Assembly (NCBI GenBank): GCA_004369045.1
Contig: ML213533.1
Location: forward strand, 1-64,000
Source of the DNA: Heliocybe sulcata
Taxonomy: Eukaryota > Basidiomycota > Agaricomycetes > Gloeophyllales > Gloeophyllaceae
Reading direction: 5' to 3'
Length of the DNA: 64,000 nucleotides
Shown here one piece after another: positions 11,786-21,243 of the stretch. Position 1 is the stretch's first letter, and every line of letters begins with the position of its first letter. The position numbers and the translations under genes are program-made. The notes under the pieces are model-generated. The model saw only the letters and a program-made list of their open reading frames with translations, was not told where the DNA came from and searched no databases.

Positions 11786-12565
11786 ATGTAAGGCGAAGAG
11801 TATCGCTCTTGTCCTTCGCTATCCACGTCATGAGCTGCCCTGTGTCGTAATAAACGAGGTTACGAGGTTAATCATGGGTATTTCGCTCCGTCATGTGCGC
11901 CGTTCCTATCATCTCCAGGTCAGATGGAATGTAACAAGGGCATGAAGCAATGAATTGACGAACGATCACTCACCCGAGTCATCTCCACCCACAAACCGCG
12001 CCGTTAAGAGTACTTGGTATAGAATGGCATAGTCATACCGGCTGTCATGGACTAAGTAACATGACTTGTTCTGTCCGAAATCCAGCAGAATGTCTTAGAG
12101 TCTGTTCCCATGGACCGCTCCAGCACAAATACTATATTGTAATGTGCCTTCTTTGTGTTAGCGCGCTCCTCGGAGTCTGTTGACGCTGAGAGGTGCCGCA
12201 CATCTGTTTGAACCGGTTGCAGGCTTTCTATCTCGACAACGGTCCATCGTGATGGGCCGGACTGTAGAGGTTCCTGTAGTGCGGATGTAGATTCCGGCAT
12301 AGTCCCATGACGACAATACTGGCACGAGTCTGTTGACGGCCATTTCGTAAACGTCTGTGCCATCGTGATCATCCAATTCATCATCGTTGAACGTTGAACG
12401 TTGAACCCGGTGCCTACCGTGGATGCTGCGAAGATACCACGTTCGCTAGTGCTTCCTGCAGAAGCAAAGTCAAGCTTTCGAGCACAGACCTTGTCAACAT
12501 AAACCTGCAAGACATTCCCGACTCGATGCGGATGTCGCGGAAGACAAGAAGGGCATAGCTTCATT

Positions 12566-12660
12566 ATAAGCTTAAGCGTAGTCGCAGCCTCTCGGAGAGC
12601 TAAGCGAGTGGCTGTGCCGCACCTCGCTCGTAAAAACGCCCGTTTAGGCAACCTGCTACC
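12566..12660 (+). repeat. hydrophobin-upstream repeat, copy b
   Basis: Second copy of the ~90-base repeat seen at 9398-9490, with the shared core GTCGCAGCCTCTCGG, GTGGCTGTGC and CTCGTAAAAACGCC. It is about 1.2 kb upstream of H2, in the same direction relative to the gene as copy a is to H1. Confidence 0.65.
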
Positions 12661-13467
12661 TTGCCGCCGGTTCAGATTCTTCTGCGTCCCTCCGCCTACA
12701 GTCTGCCAGCATCGCAGCGTCATGAGGGAACAAGGAAACTCTCTGGAGCCAGGGCATGGCTGGTAACTCGATCTTGGGAATCGACCCCGTTAGGAATTCC
12801 TGGGATTCGCAACGACGCTCTCATCCTCACTATGACGGGTCGCGCATGCAGTTACTCTGGATCCAGCTATGCAATCAGCCTTTACTACTACATCATCCAT
12901 AGAATCATTCTCATTCGACTATGGGTCGATCTGGGAGTGAGAGAGACAGGTTTTTTCTCGTACCCAAGTTCAGGATGCGAACAAGGTCGGTCAGCAGACA
13001 GCATCAGGCGACCGGATGCAGATGAAGTCTACGGATGCATTTCCGAAAATCAAGACGATCATTATGAGGACACAAGGACTTACCGCCGACTTACGCGCAC
13101 GATGAGGTAAGAGTTCGATTTTCTCATCCTTTTTTCAAGACCTCTGATGACGTCGACAGAGTGTTCAACAGAGACCGACTGGCAGAGTTTCCCCGTGCCT
13201 TGCCTCGCATCAGCGCCTGGTGGTCATTCGCACTTGCATGGGAGGGTACAATGTCATCAATCCCTACGTTCCTGCTCCGCTCGAACGTTTTCAGGTTTTG
13301 CCTTGCCATTTGACGCCCTTGCACCGTCCACGAGACAACCCTGGCCATGCTGTCACTGGACCTCCTCGACTATGACGAACGTGTGACAAACCTCCATTGC
13401 TCTCCCTACCTCTCATAAAAAATCTTTTCCTCCTCAACCAACGCTCAGCACACCGCAAAACAAATAC

Positions 13468-13476
13468 ATATATAAA
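13468..13476 (+). promoter_or_regulatory. TATA box of hydrophobin H3
   Basis: TATATAAAG lies 61 bases before the H3 start codon, followed by a pyrimidine-rich leader. Confidence 0.65.
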
Positions 13477-13536
13477 GCCCACCTCTCACCTTCAACCCCC
13501 CACCGCACTCAAATCCAGTCGACTAAAGCAAGCAAG

Positions 13537-14004
13537 ATGTTCTCCAAGCTCTCCTTCGCAGTCGTCGGCGCCCTCGCCATCCTTGCTGCCGCCACGCCCA
13601 CCCCCAACGAGCCCGCCAGCCAGTGTGCCACGGGCAACCTGCAGTGCTGCCAGAGCGCGCAGGACGCGAGCGACCCTGCTGTCGCGACGCTCCTCGGCTC
13701 CCTCGGTATCCCCGTCCAAGGCCTCACCGGCCTAGTCGGCCTGACCTGCTCTGCCATCAGTGTCGTCGGCGTCGGCAGTGGTGATAGCTGGTACGTTTTT
13801 ACCTCAGACTTTTTGTGGGGAGTTGTGTCTGATGTGTGGTTGCAGCACTGAGACGCCGGTGTGCTGCTCGGATAACGCCTTCGGTATGCTGACCTCCCGA
13901 GGCCGTAGACCTCGTTTCCCTCGAGTACATCGCGCCGTTTAGCTAACATGGTCTCTTTCCTAGCTGGTGTCGTATCCCTCGGATGTGTCCCCGTTGACCT
14001 CTAA
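13537..14004 (+). CDS. class I hydrophobin (copy H3)
   Basis: Exons 13537-13790, 13846-13883 and 13964-14004 give 110 residues with a signal peptide ([21 protein letters not shown]) and the eight-cysteine class I arrangement. It is the most diverged of the four: mature start [12 protein letters not shown], the second segment CCQSAQDASDPAV, and the C-terminus AGVVSLGCVPVDL instead of [12 protein letters not shown]. Exon sizes match H2 and H4 exactly. It points away from H2 across a 2 kb divergent spacer. The product is a secreted surface-active coat protein; which structure it coats cannot be told from sequence. Confidence 0.93.
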
Positions 14005-14214
14005 GAGCGGAATAACAAGGCAACCATAGCAGAATACACGACGAGAAGGACTTCAGGGAAACTTCTGCGGCCTAATTACTATGTAACCTTTGTGTGGTGT
14101 GGCGAGACGGCGAGACGAATGCATATGCTATGGTGTAACCCTCTTTCTGGCCCCGAAAGTAATGATTGTACCATTTTCCCGCAACGAGCGTCTTGGCTCT
14201 CTGCTCTTGCCTAA

Positions 14215-14290
14215 TCGGATGATGTTACGAACAAACCGTCAACACAGCCACAGCTTAGCCGGGAGGTTAGGCGGCTTCGACCTTTTCCTT
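14215..14290 (-). repeat. hydrophobin-upstream repeat, copy c (inverted)
   Basis: On the minus strand this reads GCCGCCTAACCTCCCGGC, then TGTGGCTGTG and GTTCGTAAC, matching copies a and b. It is inverted relative to them, as expected if it belongs to the plus-strand H4 gene, although a gap of unknown content intervenes. Confidence 0.55.
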
Positions 14291-14869
14291 CTGCGCCAAT
14301 TTCGTGATGCCTTCATACCGCTCTCCCGGCTGTTTCTCTGAGTTCGCTGCATTGCATCCAAGTTGGCCTGCATCACGCATCGTGCATTGCTGGAAGAATG
14401 GGTCCGCCGTGGGTCCCATGAATTAACCTTATTGCGAGCCTATCACCGGACGGCCGCTAGAACTCCCTATGGCAGAAGGTAAAAACGTTCCGCTGGGTCG
14501 GTGCTGCTCTGGGCCGCGCTGACCCAAAGAAGCCCGATCGCGGTACTTGCCTGCATTTTGTTCATGGGAATGCTGAGCGCTGAGCGCTGAAGACTCGGGA
14601 AAAGGTGCGGTGTTGTCGATGAAGGTAGTCATGCGGCAGGTACGCTGTTCGTAACAACTGTGCAGCGTGCCAGTGGAAGAATGTTGGTTCATCAGCGCTC
14701 GGTCTCTGTCCCCTTTGCGCGCCCGTCCGACGTGATCACGGGATGCAATGTGCTCGTCAGAGGGTAAGAAGCCCATTTGTTTTTCATCCTTAGATGAAGG
14801 CCAGCTCATGATGCATGACGTCCACAGTATCACAACAAAGGTTCCCTTCGCACGATGTACATCCCGTCC

Positions 14870-14935
14870 TCAGCTGGTCGTGCCTGATGTTTCTTCACAC
14901 CGGCGTTGGCTCGGGACCGCCAAGCATCAGCAAAT
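14870..14935 (-). repeat. H4-side copy of the hydrophobin upstream module
   Basis: The reverse complement matches about 11725-11785 (CTTGGC-GTCCCGAG-CAAC, TGTGAAG, CAGGCAC) and more weakly the H1 upstream region. It is the best local evidence that a long inverted duplication carried H2 together with more than 1 kb of upstream DNA to make H4, or the reverse. Confidence 0.6.
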
Positions 14936-15224
14936 TCGGCCGGTTATGACCATCCGGTGACAACTGATGATCAGAGGTGTCAGACGTAAAATATCTGTAA
15001 GTCTTACTAGTCAATGATAAGTGATTACATGCTGGTGGGATAACTTGTCAGACCTCGGAAATATGTACAAGACCTGTCAGTCTTGTGCAGATTGCCACAA
15101 AATGACTGTTTGAATCATGCCATATATATAATTGTGTATTTCTTCGGATTATCAGGTGCCTTTTCTGAACCATATAATCATGATCATGATAATTAATATT
15201 TATTACTGCAATTGGCTATGCTAC

Positions 15225-15829
15225 NNNNNNNNNNNNNNNNNNNNNNNNNNNNNNNNNNNNNNNNNNNNNNNNNNNNNNNNNNNNNNNNNNNNNNNNNNNN
15301 NNNNNNNNNNNNNNNNNNNNNNNNNNNNNNNNNNNNNNNNNNNNNNNNNNNNNNNNNNNNNNNNNNNNNNNNNNNNNNNNNNNNNNNNNNNNNNNNNNNN
15401 NNNNNNNNNNNNNNNNNNNNNNNNNNNNNNNNNNNNNNNNNNNNNNNNNNNNNNNNNNNNNNNNNNNNNNNNNNNNNNNNNNNNNNNNNNNNNNNNNNNN
15501 NNNNNNNNNNNNNNNNNNNNNNNNNNNNNNNNNNNNNNNNNNNNNNNNNNNNNNNNNNNNNNNNNNNNNNNNNNNNNNNNNNNNNNNNNNNNNNNNNNNN
15601 NNNNNNNNNNNNNNNNNNNNNNNNNNNNNNNNNNNNNNNNNNNNNNNNNNNNNNNNNNNNNNNNNNNNNNNNNNNNNNNNNNNNNNNNNNNNNNNNNNNN
15701 NNNNNNNNNNNNNNNNNNNNNNNNNNNNNNNNNNNNNNNNNNNNNNNNNNNNNNNNNNNNNNNNNNNNNNNNNNNNNNNNNNNNNNNNNNNNNNNNNNNN
15801 NNNNNNNNNNNNNNNNNNNNNNNNNNNNN
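15225..15829. other. assembly gap (605 N)
   Basis: A run of unknown bases within the hydrophobin cluster. Open frames running through it are artefacts. The flanking DNA is part of a duplicated region, so the gap may be a collapsed repeat and its true length is uncertain. Confidence 1.
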
Positions 15830-16160
15830 TCGGCTGATCACCGGCTGGCCATGTCTACCAGTCTGACCAAACTATGGTCAACACCGCAAGCCACTACCAG
15901 CCGCGGGAGGATTTGCTGATGAAGGTCGCATCTCCATCATTCTTTGAAGAGACCCACTCCACTTGAACGCGTCGGGATGTGGTATGCTATTCAATGAACG
16001 GCGACGACTCGCCATACGGATTCACACCTTGCAGGTACGAAACGCCAGGTATGACGAGGGCCAAGGCAATACAACATTTGTCGGGAACACTATCGTCCAC
16101 CTGACGCCGCACGAGCCCATGGTCTCGCTCGGAAACTCGACATATACGACCGCACAAACA
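15830..16160. other. promoter-side flank of H4
   Basis: No gene. The segment from about 15960 onward is colinear with the H2 upstream region (11700-11480 read on the minus strand), including the GGGAACA, ATCGTCCACCTGACG and CTCG blocks. It therefore belongs to the H2/H4 duplication. Confidence 0.55.
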
Positions 16161-16168
16161 TACAAAAG
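16161..16168 (+). promoter_or_regulatory. altered TATA position of hydrophobin H4
   Basis: At the position aligned with the H2 TATA box (TATAAAAG) H4 reads TACAAAAG, 68 bases before the ATG. A TATATAC-like sequence a few bases upstream (16142-16147) might substitute. The rest of the leader is almost the same in both genes. Confidence 0.5.
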
Positions 16169-16236
16169 CCCTTCACCACGCCATCTCACACCCATCGAAC
16201 TCTGCAACAGCTCGACTCACCTCTACGAAGCAAACA

Positions 16237-16710
16237 ATGTTCTCCAAGCTCTCTTTCGCAGTCGCCGGCGCCCTCGCCATCCTTGCTGCCGCCACCCCGA
16301 CCGGGACCGAGCCCGCGGGCCAGTGCACGACGGGCAACCTGCAGTGCTGCAACAGCGTCTCGACGGCGTCTGACCCTGCGGTCGCGACGCTCCTCGGCTC
16401 CCTTGGGATCCCGATCCAAGACGTTACGGGCCTAGTCGGCCTGACTTGCTCTGCCATTAACGTCGTTGGCGTTGGTAGCGGTGATGCTTGGTGAGCTGCT
16501 TGATCTGATGGTGACGAGGACGTGTGCTGACAGGGATTTTGAATTATAGCTCTGAGAGCCCTGTCTGCTGCTCGGACAACGCCTACGGTATGCCCACGTC
16601 TTGAAGCTATTGCCACCATGGCGTTCATAAATCACTTCGACGATTTGCTGACTATTAATTGCCGTCTAGGTGGCCTCATCTCCATCGGCTGCGTTCCGGT
16701 CACTCTCTAA
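16237..16710 (+). CDS. class I hydrophobin (copy H4)
   Basis: Exons 16237-16490, 16550-16587 and 16670-16710 give 110 residues. Signal peptide [21 protein letters not shown], then [19 protein letters not shown] and the full eight-cysteine class I pattern ending [12 protein letters not shown]. It is closest to H2, from which it differs by a handful of residues, and shares at least 250 bases of upstream DNA with it. The coding region looks fully intact. The TATA position is changed relative to H2, which could alter its expression. Confidence 0.93.
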
Positions 16711-17855
16711 ATCACGGGGTCGAAGAAGATATCGCTAAAGGTTGTTGGGTAGTGAAGGCTTTGCCAGGGGTCTGCAGATGTTGTGATGTCATGATACTAT
16801 TGTCGTTAGGATTTGGTATAGGGGTGTATAATGGCATTGGCCTACCGGGTATTCGGCGGTTCAGTTCCATCTATACTAAGAAAGCTGCACTGTGCAGATT
16901 GCGAGAGTAAGTATGGGAAGGCGACTACTGTAAGAATTCGATGCGAGAGGTAGACGGCAGCTCGAGCGCTATATATGGCCATGCGTCGTCTCAGTCAAGG
17001 TCGAAGAGACGACGAGGAAAACTTCGGCGGATCCGGCGATGTGCTCAGGACGCTGCTCCCGGCTCCACTGGGCCGGAACCGCCACTACCGGCGAGCTTCC
17101 AGCTCATGGACACCGCGACACCGGGCTGTTTTACATTGATTATGAGGTCGTGGTAGGAACATGATTACGGAAGATACAAGTTCCTCAGGGCTGAAACAGG
17201 GTTTGCCCTAGCAGACATTATGACAGCGATGACGTCGTTCGATGAATCATAAGGAACAGGATATCTCTTCCCTCTGAGCAAGTTTGCGAGAGGACGGTCG
17301 TCTGTGAAGGGAAATGAGAGGATATCTGAGTGTGCGTGCAGCAGCGAAGAAACAGAACCGGTCGCGGAGCGTAGTGGCGCTAAAAGAGGTGAAAGAAGCC
17401 AGTTGATCGGAGATCTGCCGGTTGCTTCTCCAGGCCCGATCTGCCAAGCTTGAGCCAAAATAGGGAAGGTGTCTAGACCGAGCGCAGTGGCGGGTCCGGC
17501 GCGTCTCTGCCCTCTGCAAGGCCTCTGAGAAGGCCCATTAATAGGATGCCTGTATATCTCTGTCCCGCCCTTCCCAGTAAGCTGCGGCGACACGTTATCC
17601 TCTCACTCAACTACTCTCTTGCCGTCGCCCCGGACGTCCGCGGACGAACCTTCGTTGGCACATCCTGAACTAGGAAATCCACGATCTTTGTACGTCTGAC
17701 TTGAATTCTCTGCACGCTCCTTCGCCGTCGCATTTATCGCCGCAGTCGCGATCTGCCGGTGCCGGCGACGAGCGGTCTCTTCATATAACCCCAGAGCTTT
17801 TGCTGACCACCGCGCAGGCTGCATTCTTGAATACTCTCGTTAATCGCCCCACACA
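16711..17855. other. spacer between H4 and orphan gene
   Basis: No supported gene. A 142-codon minus-strand frame (17165-17593) has no recognisable domain and no splice support, so I leave it out. The 150 bases before 17856 probably carry the promoter and leader of the orphan gene. Confidence 0.4.
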
Positions 17856-18836
17856 ATGGCCAAAAAATCGCAGTCCCTTCCCCACACCGACGCGCCGCCC
17901 TTTCTCCGATTTCCCACAGCCCAGCCTCATGGCGGCTCGTCTTACGGTACGCATCCAAGGGTCCGTACGCAGACGTTGGCTTCAGCGTCCGGCAACCAGC
18001 GACATCTGCCACCCACCCTTTCTCTCGGGCACCTCGACCACATCCCTGCGAGTCCCTACCAGATGGACGTCGACCTCAGCCGTTTCTCTCCCTCCGCGCG
18101 CGACCTCCTCTCAGAGGACCCTTTCGCCTGCCTCTCGCCCGGACCTGATGTCGTCGCATTTGCGACACAAACGCAGGCCCTCGCGTCCTCCCTTTCTCCT
18201 TCCATGTCCACCGTTACCCTCCAACCAACTCCTCGTTCGCGTACCCCGACTCCCGCGCTGTCGCGCTGCTCCTCAATAGAAGACTCTCTGGCACCAACGA
18301 CTCCGCCCGCCGTTACGCGTGAATCAAGATCATCTTTCTACATGACCGTGTCTGAAGCAGACAGCGTTGCCCACGGACGGCCGCTTAGTCGCGTCCGTAC
18401 CCGTCCTGAGCTCAAAACCAGCCCAAGCACGACTTCTCTAGTCTCGATGGTCAAGATTGGCAAGAGCGGCAAGGGGCTTTTCCGGAGAAAGGTATGCCAC
18501 AACAAATTTCTGATCATGCCTGCTGCTTACGACATATCCTAGGCTAAGACCCCTCGGCCGCAGTCGCCCCCGGAGCCCTGTCCATCACTCAGCTCCTGCG
18601 GCTCCGACGACATCAGTATCCACTCTCGTGCGTCCTCGTACGGTGCCCCGCGTCTTCCGTGGCTCGAGCGTGTCCTGTCGAGACCCTCTACGGCAGACAA
18701 GATCCCGCCACTGCCACCTTTGCCGGTGCGCGTGCAGGCAGATATTGTGCCCGAGGTGCAGCTCCGGCCGATCTCACGGTTTGACGTGGATTTTGATTCC
18801 GAGATGGATATGCGGTCGTCGAGGATGCTTGCTTGA
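17856..18836 (+). CDS. Ser/Pro-rich orphan protein, parent of two ruined copies
   Basis: Two exons, 17856-18491 and 18543-18836, encode 309 residues; the 51-base intron has GTATGC and CCTAG ends. I do not recognise the family. The protein is rich in Ser, Pro, Thr and Arg and probably largely disordered. It has a MDVDLSRFSPSARDLLSEDPFACLSPG segment split by many SP/TP sites (candidate proline-directed phosphorylation), a short basic stretch (MVKIGKSGKGLFRRK) just before the intron, and an acidic end (FDVDFDSEMDMRSSRMLA). No signal peptide or membrane segment is visible. That it is real is supported by the long clean frame, by a splice that continues the same composition, and by two decayed homologous copies at about 22318-22785 and 26185-26635 that keep the splice region. 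Function unknown. Confidence 0.7.
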
Positions 18837-20087
18837 CGCTATTCGTCGTATCAGCGTTTGGTGAGGTCGTAGAGGACAAAGGGTAATTGAAGGTGGGGAA
18901 GAAGCACCTTTGATGATTATGCGGGCTGATTTTCTTCCTCTTAGATGATTGAAAATCTGAAGGCAAACACGTTGTATACCTAACGCGTAACTTATATTGT
19001 CCGCCATGTTGTACTTGCAGCAACTCCGCAATGTTTCTTGAGCTCGTCCGTGATATGTTCCTGGACCTTGAGATGAGAGTCTGATGAGTAGGAGTCTGAC
19101 CTTTGCTTCAGATGAGCCGTTGGTTCTGCCACTGGAGATATATGTGTAAGAAGTCGCTATCTATCAATTTCAGAAGGAGGCGGTAATGTTCTTGGTTCGT
19201 CGATCGAGGTTTGTACGTTCTGACCCGTAGCGCTCGGCTCGTGTCCGGCGTTGCACTCGATGTCTCGTCTGGATATTGCCGTCATTGTCGATCGTGGTAA
19301 GCACGCTCTTCGCTTCCGTGCTCGTCGCCCGTGCTAACTCTGCTCGTTCAGCACGCCAGGACGTTATCCGGCCGCTGTCGTTCTCTGTCTGGTCTCATCA
19401 TAGTTCTCTACCGAATCTGGGGTGCCCGTTTATGACGGTATGGCTCTTCGCATTGACAGATGTGCGGAGGTCGAGTTGTCTGGATCTGACATGCCGTCTA
19501 ACCTTGAGGTGCACCAACACGGGCCTAGGTTGCATCAGTGTCTTGGTAGGGCTTGTCCATTGAAGACTCCGTCGATATCGGCCGTACTTGTTTGCATCTC
19601 GCCATTGACTCTGCCCCCACTAGGTTCGAGCGTCTGCTATCAAAAATGTCTGCGCGCCAGGGTGTCAGTCGCTAATCGAAAGTGAAGAATCGCCACGCTA
19701 TGGATGGCTATACGAGCCGACGCCCAGGTTGTCGAATATTTCAAAGCAATTCCGTTGGTTGTACGCCTGGCTAACGCATAACTCGTATCGCGCGTGATGA
19801 TATACTTGCAACAACTCCATGAGAATTCTTTCTCTCGTTTTTTATCTACGTTGAGACGCATTCGTGATGGGCGTGCATGCGCACCTACGTTTTCTATTTG
19901 GGCATATTGCGCGTGCTGTATAACATGACATGCTTGCCAGCGGCCGCCCTCGTCATGCTGGACACATAGAGTGCAAGTGGCGATTAGAGCGTGCGTCCGG
20001 CTTGAGTGCTCTCGCAGACGAGTAGAAAGTGAGCAACGGGTATAAATGACCACTGGAAACCAAGTCGGGTAAGAATAAGAATAGGAT
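18837..20087. other. orphan-gene 3' flank with internal duplication
   Basis: No gene is supported. The flank at about 18890-19040 (landmarks TAACGCGTAACT and TACTTGCAGCAACTCC) recurs at about 19655-19830 and again downstream of both decayed orphan copies (about 22840-22965 and 26670-26830). Small frames at 19276-19685 have no recognisable content. Confidence 0.5.
19655..19830 (+). repeat. fourth copy of the orphan-gene 3' flank
   Basis: Colinear, diverged copy of about 18860-19040: GTCGCTAATCGAAAGTGAAG, then GTTGTACGCC-AACGCATAACTC and ATACTTGCAACAACTCC. The same order of blocks is seen at 22830-22965 and 26660-26830. This shows that a further, now headless, unit of the tandem array once stood here. 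Confidence 0.6.
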
Positions 20088-21243
20088 CTACACCAGCGTC
20101 TTCTCAAACCAAGCTACCGTCTGAGCAAGGGCGCCCTCGAATGCCGCCTTGGCCTCTGGATCCGCTAAATGCGGGCGCAGAGCAAAGCCGTGAACGGTGC
20201 CTGCGTCATGGGCCTGTAAGTGGCTGCAAAGCCAGAGCAGGGAGAGGACGAATCTCACCCTTGTACTCTTTGAACTCGTACTGGTTGAACTCGGGTGTGC
20301 CCTTTCGGCCGGCCAATATAGCTTCCGCCTCCAGATGCATGTGGGGTTTGAAGGCAAAGTTGTCTAAATCACGTCCCTGTCAGTTTACGGCTGGAGCTGA
20401 GTGATTGTCGACGTGCCTTCTGCGCAGGCCCATGAGGTGGGAATCTGAACAGGGTCGTCGATGTCAGCGTTTGTGTGCAGACCCGTCTGGTAACATCTCT
20501 ACCTTGATACGCTGGACTAGTTCCGGGACGCATCTGCCAGGATGCACGATGACGACGGTATCAAGGACAACGTCTTTCGTAGATAGACGGGAGCATATCG
20601 AGGCGCCGAAGCCGTAGCTAAGTTGCCATCAGCAGGGGCGCTTCACCCTCCGAGGAAAGTACTCGCCCAACCGCACCGACTTTCGCGTACTTTTTGTCCT
20701 CCTTGACTTCCCGGATGAACTGGTATCACATGCACAAGGTGAGCATGCCTTATTCGACAAAGGAGGAGCGACCTGATCTCACTGTTTCCACTCGAGGATC
20801 GACGACCGCCCCACAATTCCAATACATCCACAACCCGCACCGTAAGACTAGAACCGCAAGCTTCAAGTATCCGATGTAAGATACGACCTGCCCGGGCTTG
20901 GTGGGGAGGATCCCATCGAGATCATGTACCCTAAAAGTCGGGCTTCCTATCTTTCAGGGTCAGCGTCTCTCTGCATGCGAATTAGCATATATAATAGCGC
21001 ACCAGCAAATAAATCTGGCACCCAAACGTCACAACGCAGCCTCTTCGAGATGGTATCGGCGAGGATTTTGCAGTTCTTGAGCGGCAGGCCGAAGATATCC
21101 GAGAGGAGAAAGACAGCGCGTGGGTTGGTGGACCCCGCGGGTGCGCGGTAGAGGTAGGCCTCTGTCTCGCCGACTCTTGTCATCTCGCCCTCTGGTTCGC
21201 CGGGGAGGATGGTGCCTTGCTGGGATTCGGTGATGCTGCTCAT
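20088..21243 (-). CDS. dienelactone hydrolase-family protein, Cys nucleophile replaced by Gly
   Basis: Seven minus-strand exons (21243-21003, 20946-20783, 20719-20667, 20617-20503, 20444-20417, 20363-20259, 20200-20088) give 272 residues of the alpha/beta-hydrolase dienelactone hydrolase family. Landmarks are AVFLLSDIFGLPLKNCKILAD, DVWVPDLFAG, LDGILPTKPGQ, VVDPRVETFIREVKEDKKYAKVGAVGYGFGAS, IPTSWACAEDNFAFKPHM and YKGTVHGFALRPHL. The catalytic Asp and His segments are present. At the nucleophile elbow, where the family has G-x-C-x-G, this gene reads GYGFGA, a Gly (GGC) instead of Cys (TGC). Two of its six introns are GC-AG (20618-20666, donor GCGAGT; 20364-20416, donor GCACGT). It is cytosolic, with no signal peptide. 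It may be a non-catalytic or altered-function member, or an incipient pseudogene. Confidence 0.82.

Larger units (their letters stand above)
11487..13467. other. divergent spacer between H2 (minus) and H3 (plus)
   Basis: About 2 kb with no supported gene. Its left part contains an upstream module (about 11725-11785) that matches, inverted, the region at about 14870-14935. At about 12566-12660 is a copy of the hydrophobin-upstream repeat. It must hold the promoters of both H2 and H3. Confidence 0.5.
14005..15224. other. spacer downstream of H3 up to the assembly gap
   Basis: No gene is supported. It contains an inverted copy of the hydrophobin-upstream repeat (about 14215-14290) and an inverted copy of the H2 upstream module (about 14870-14935), both oriented as if belonging to H4. 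The last 200 bases before the gap are AT-rich. Confidence 0.5.

Noticed and set aside
15132-15919. 200-240 codon frames through the N run
   Set aside because: Artefacts of unknown bases being treated as open.
17165-17593. 142-codon minus-strand frame between H4 and the orphan gene
   Set aside because: No family resemblance, no conserved motif, and composition like the surrounding spacer.
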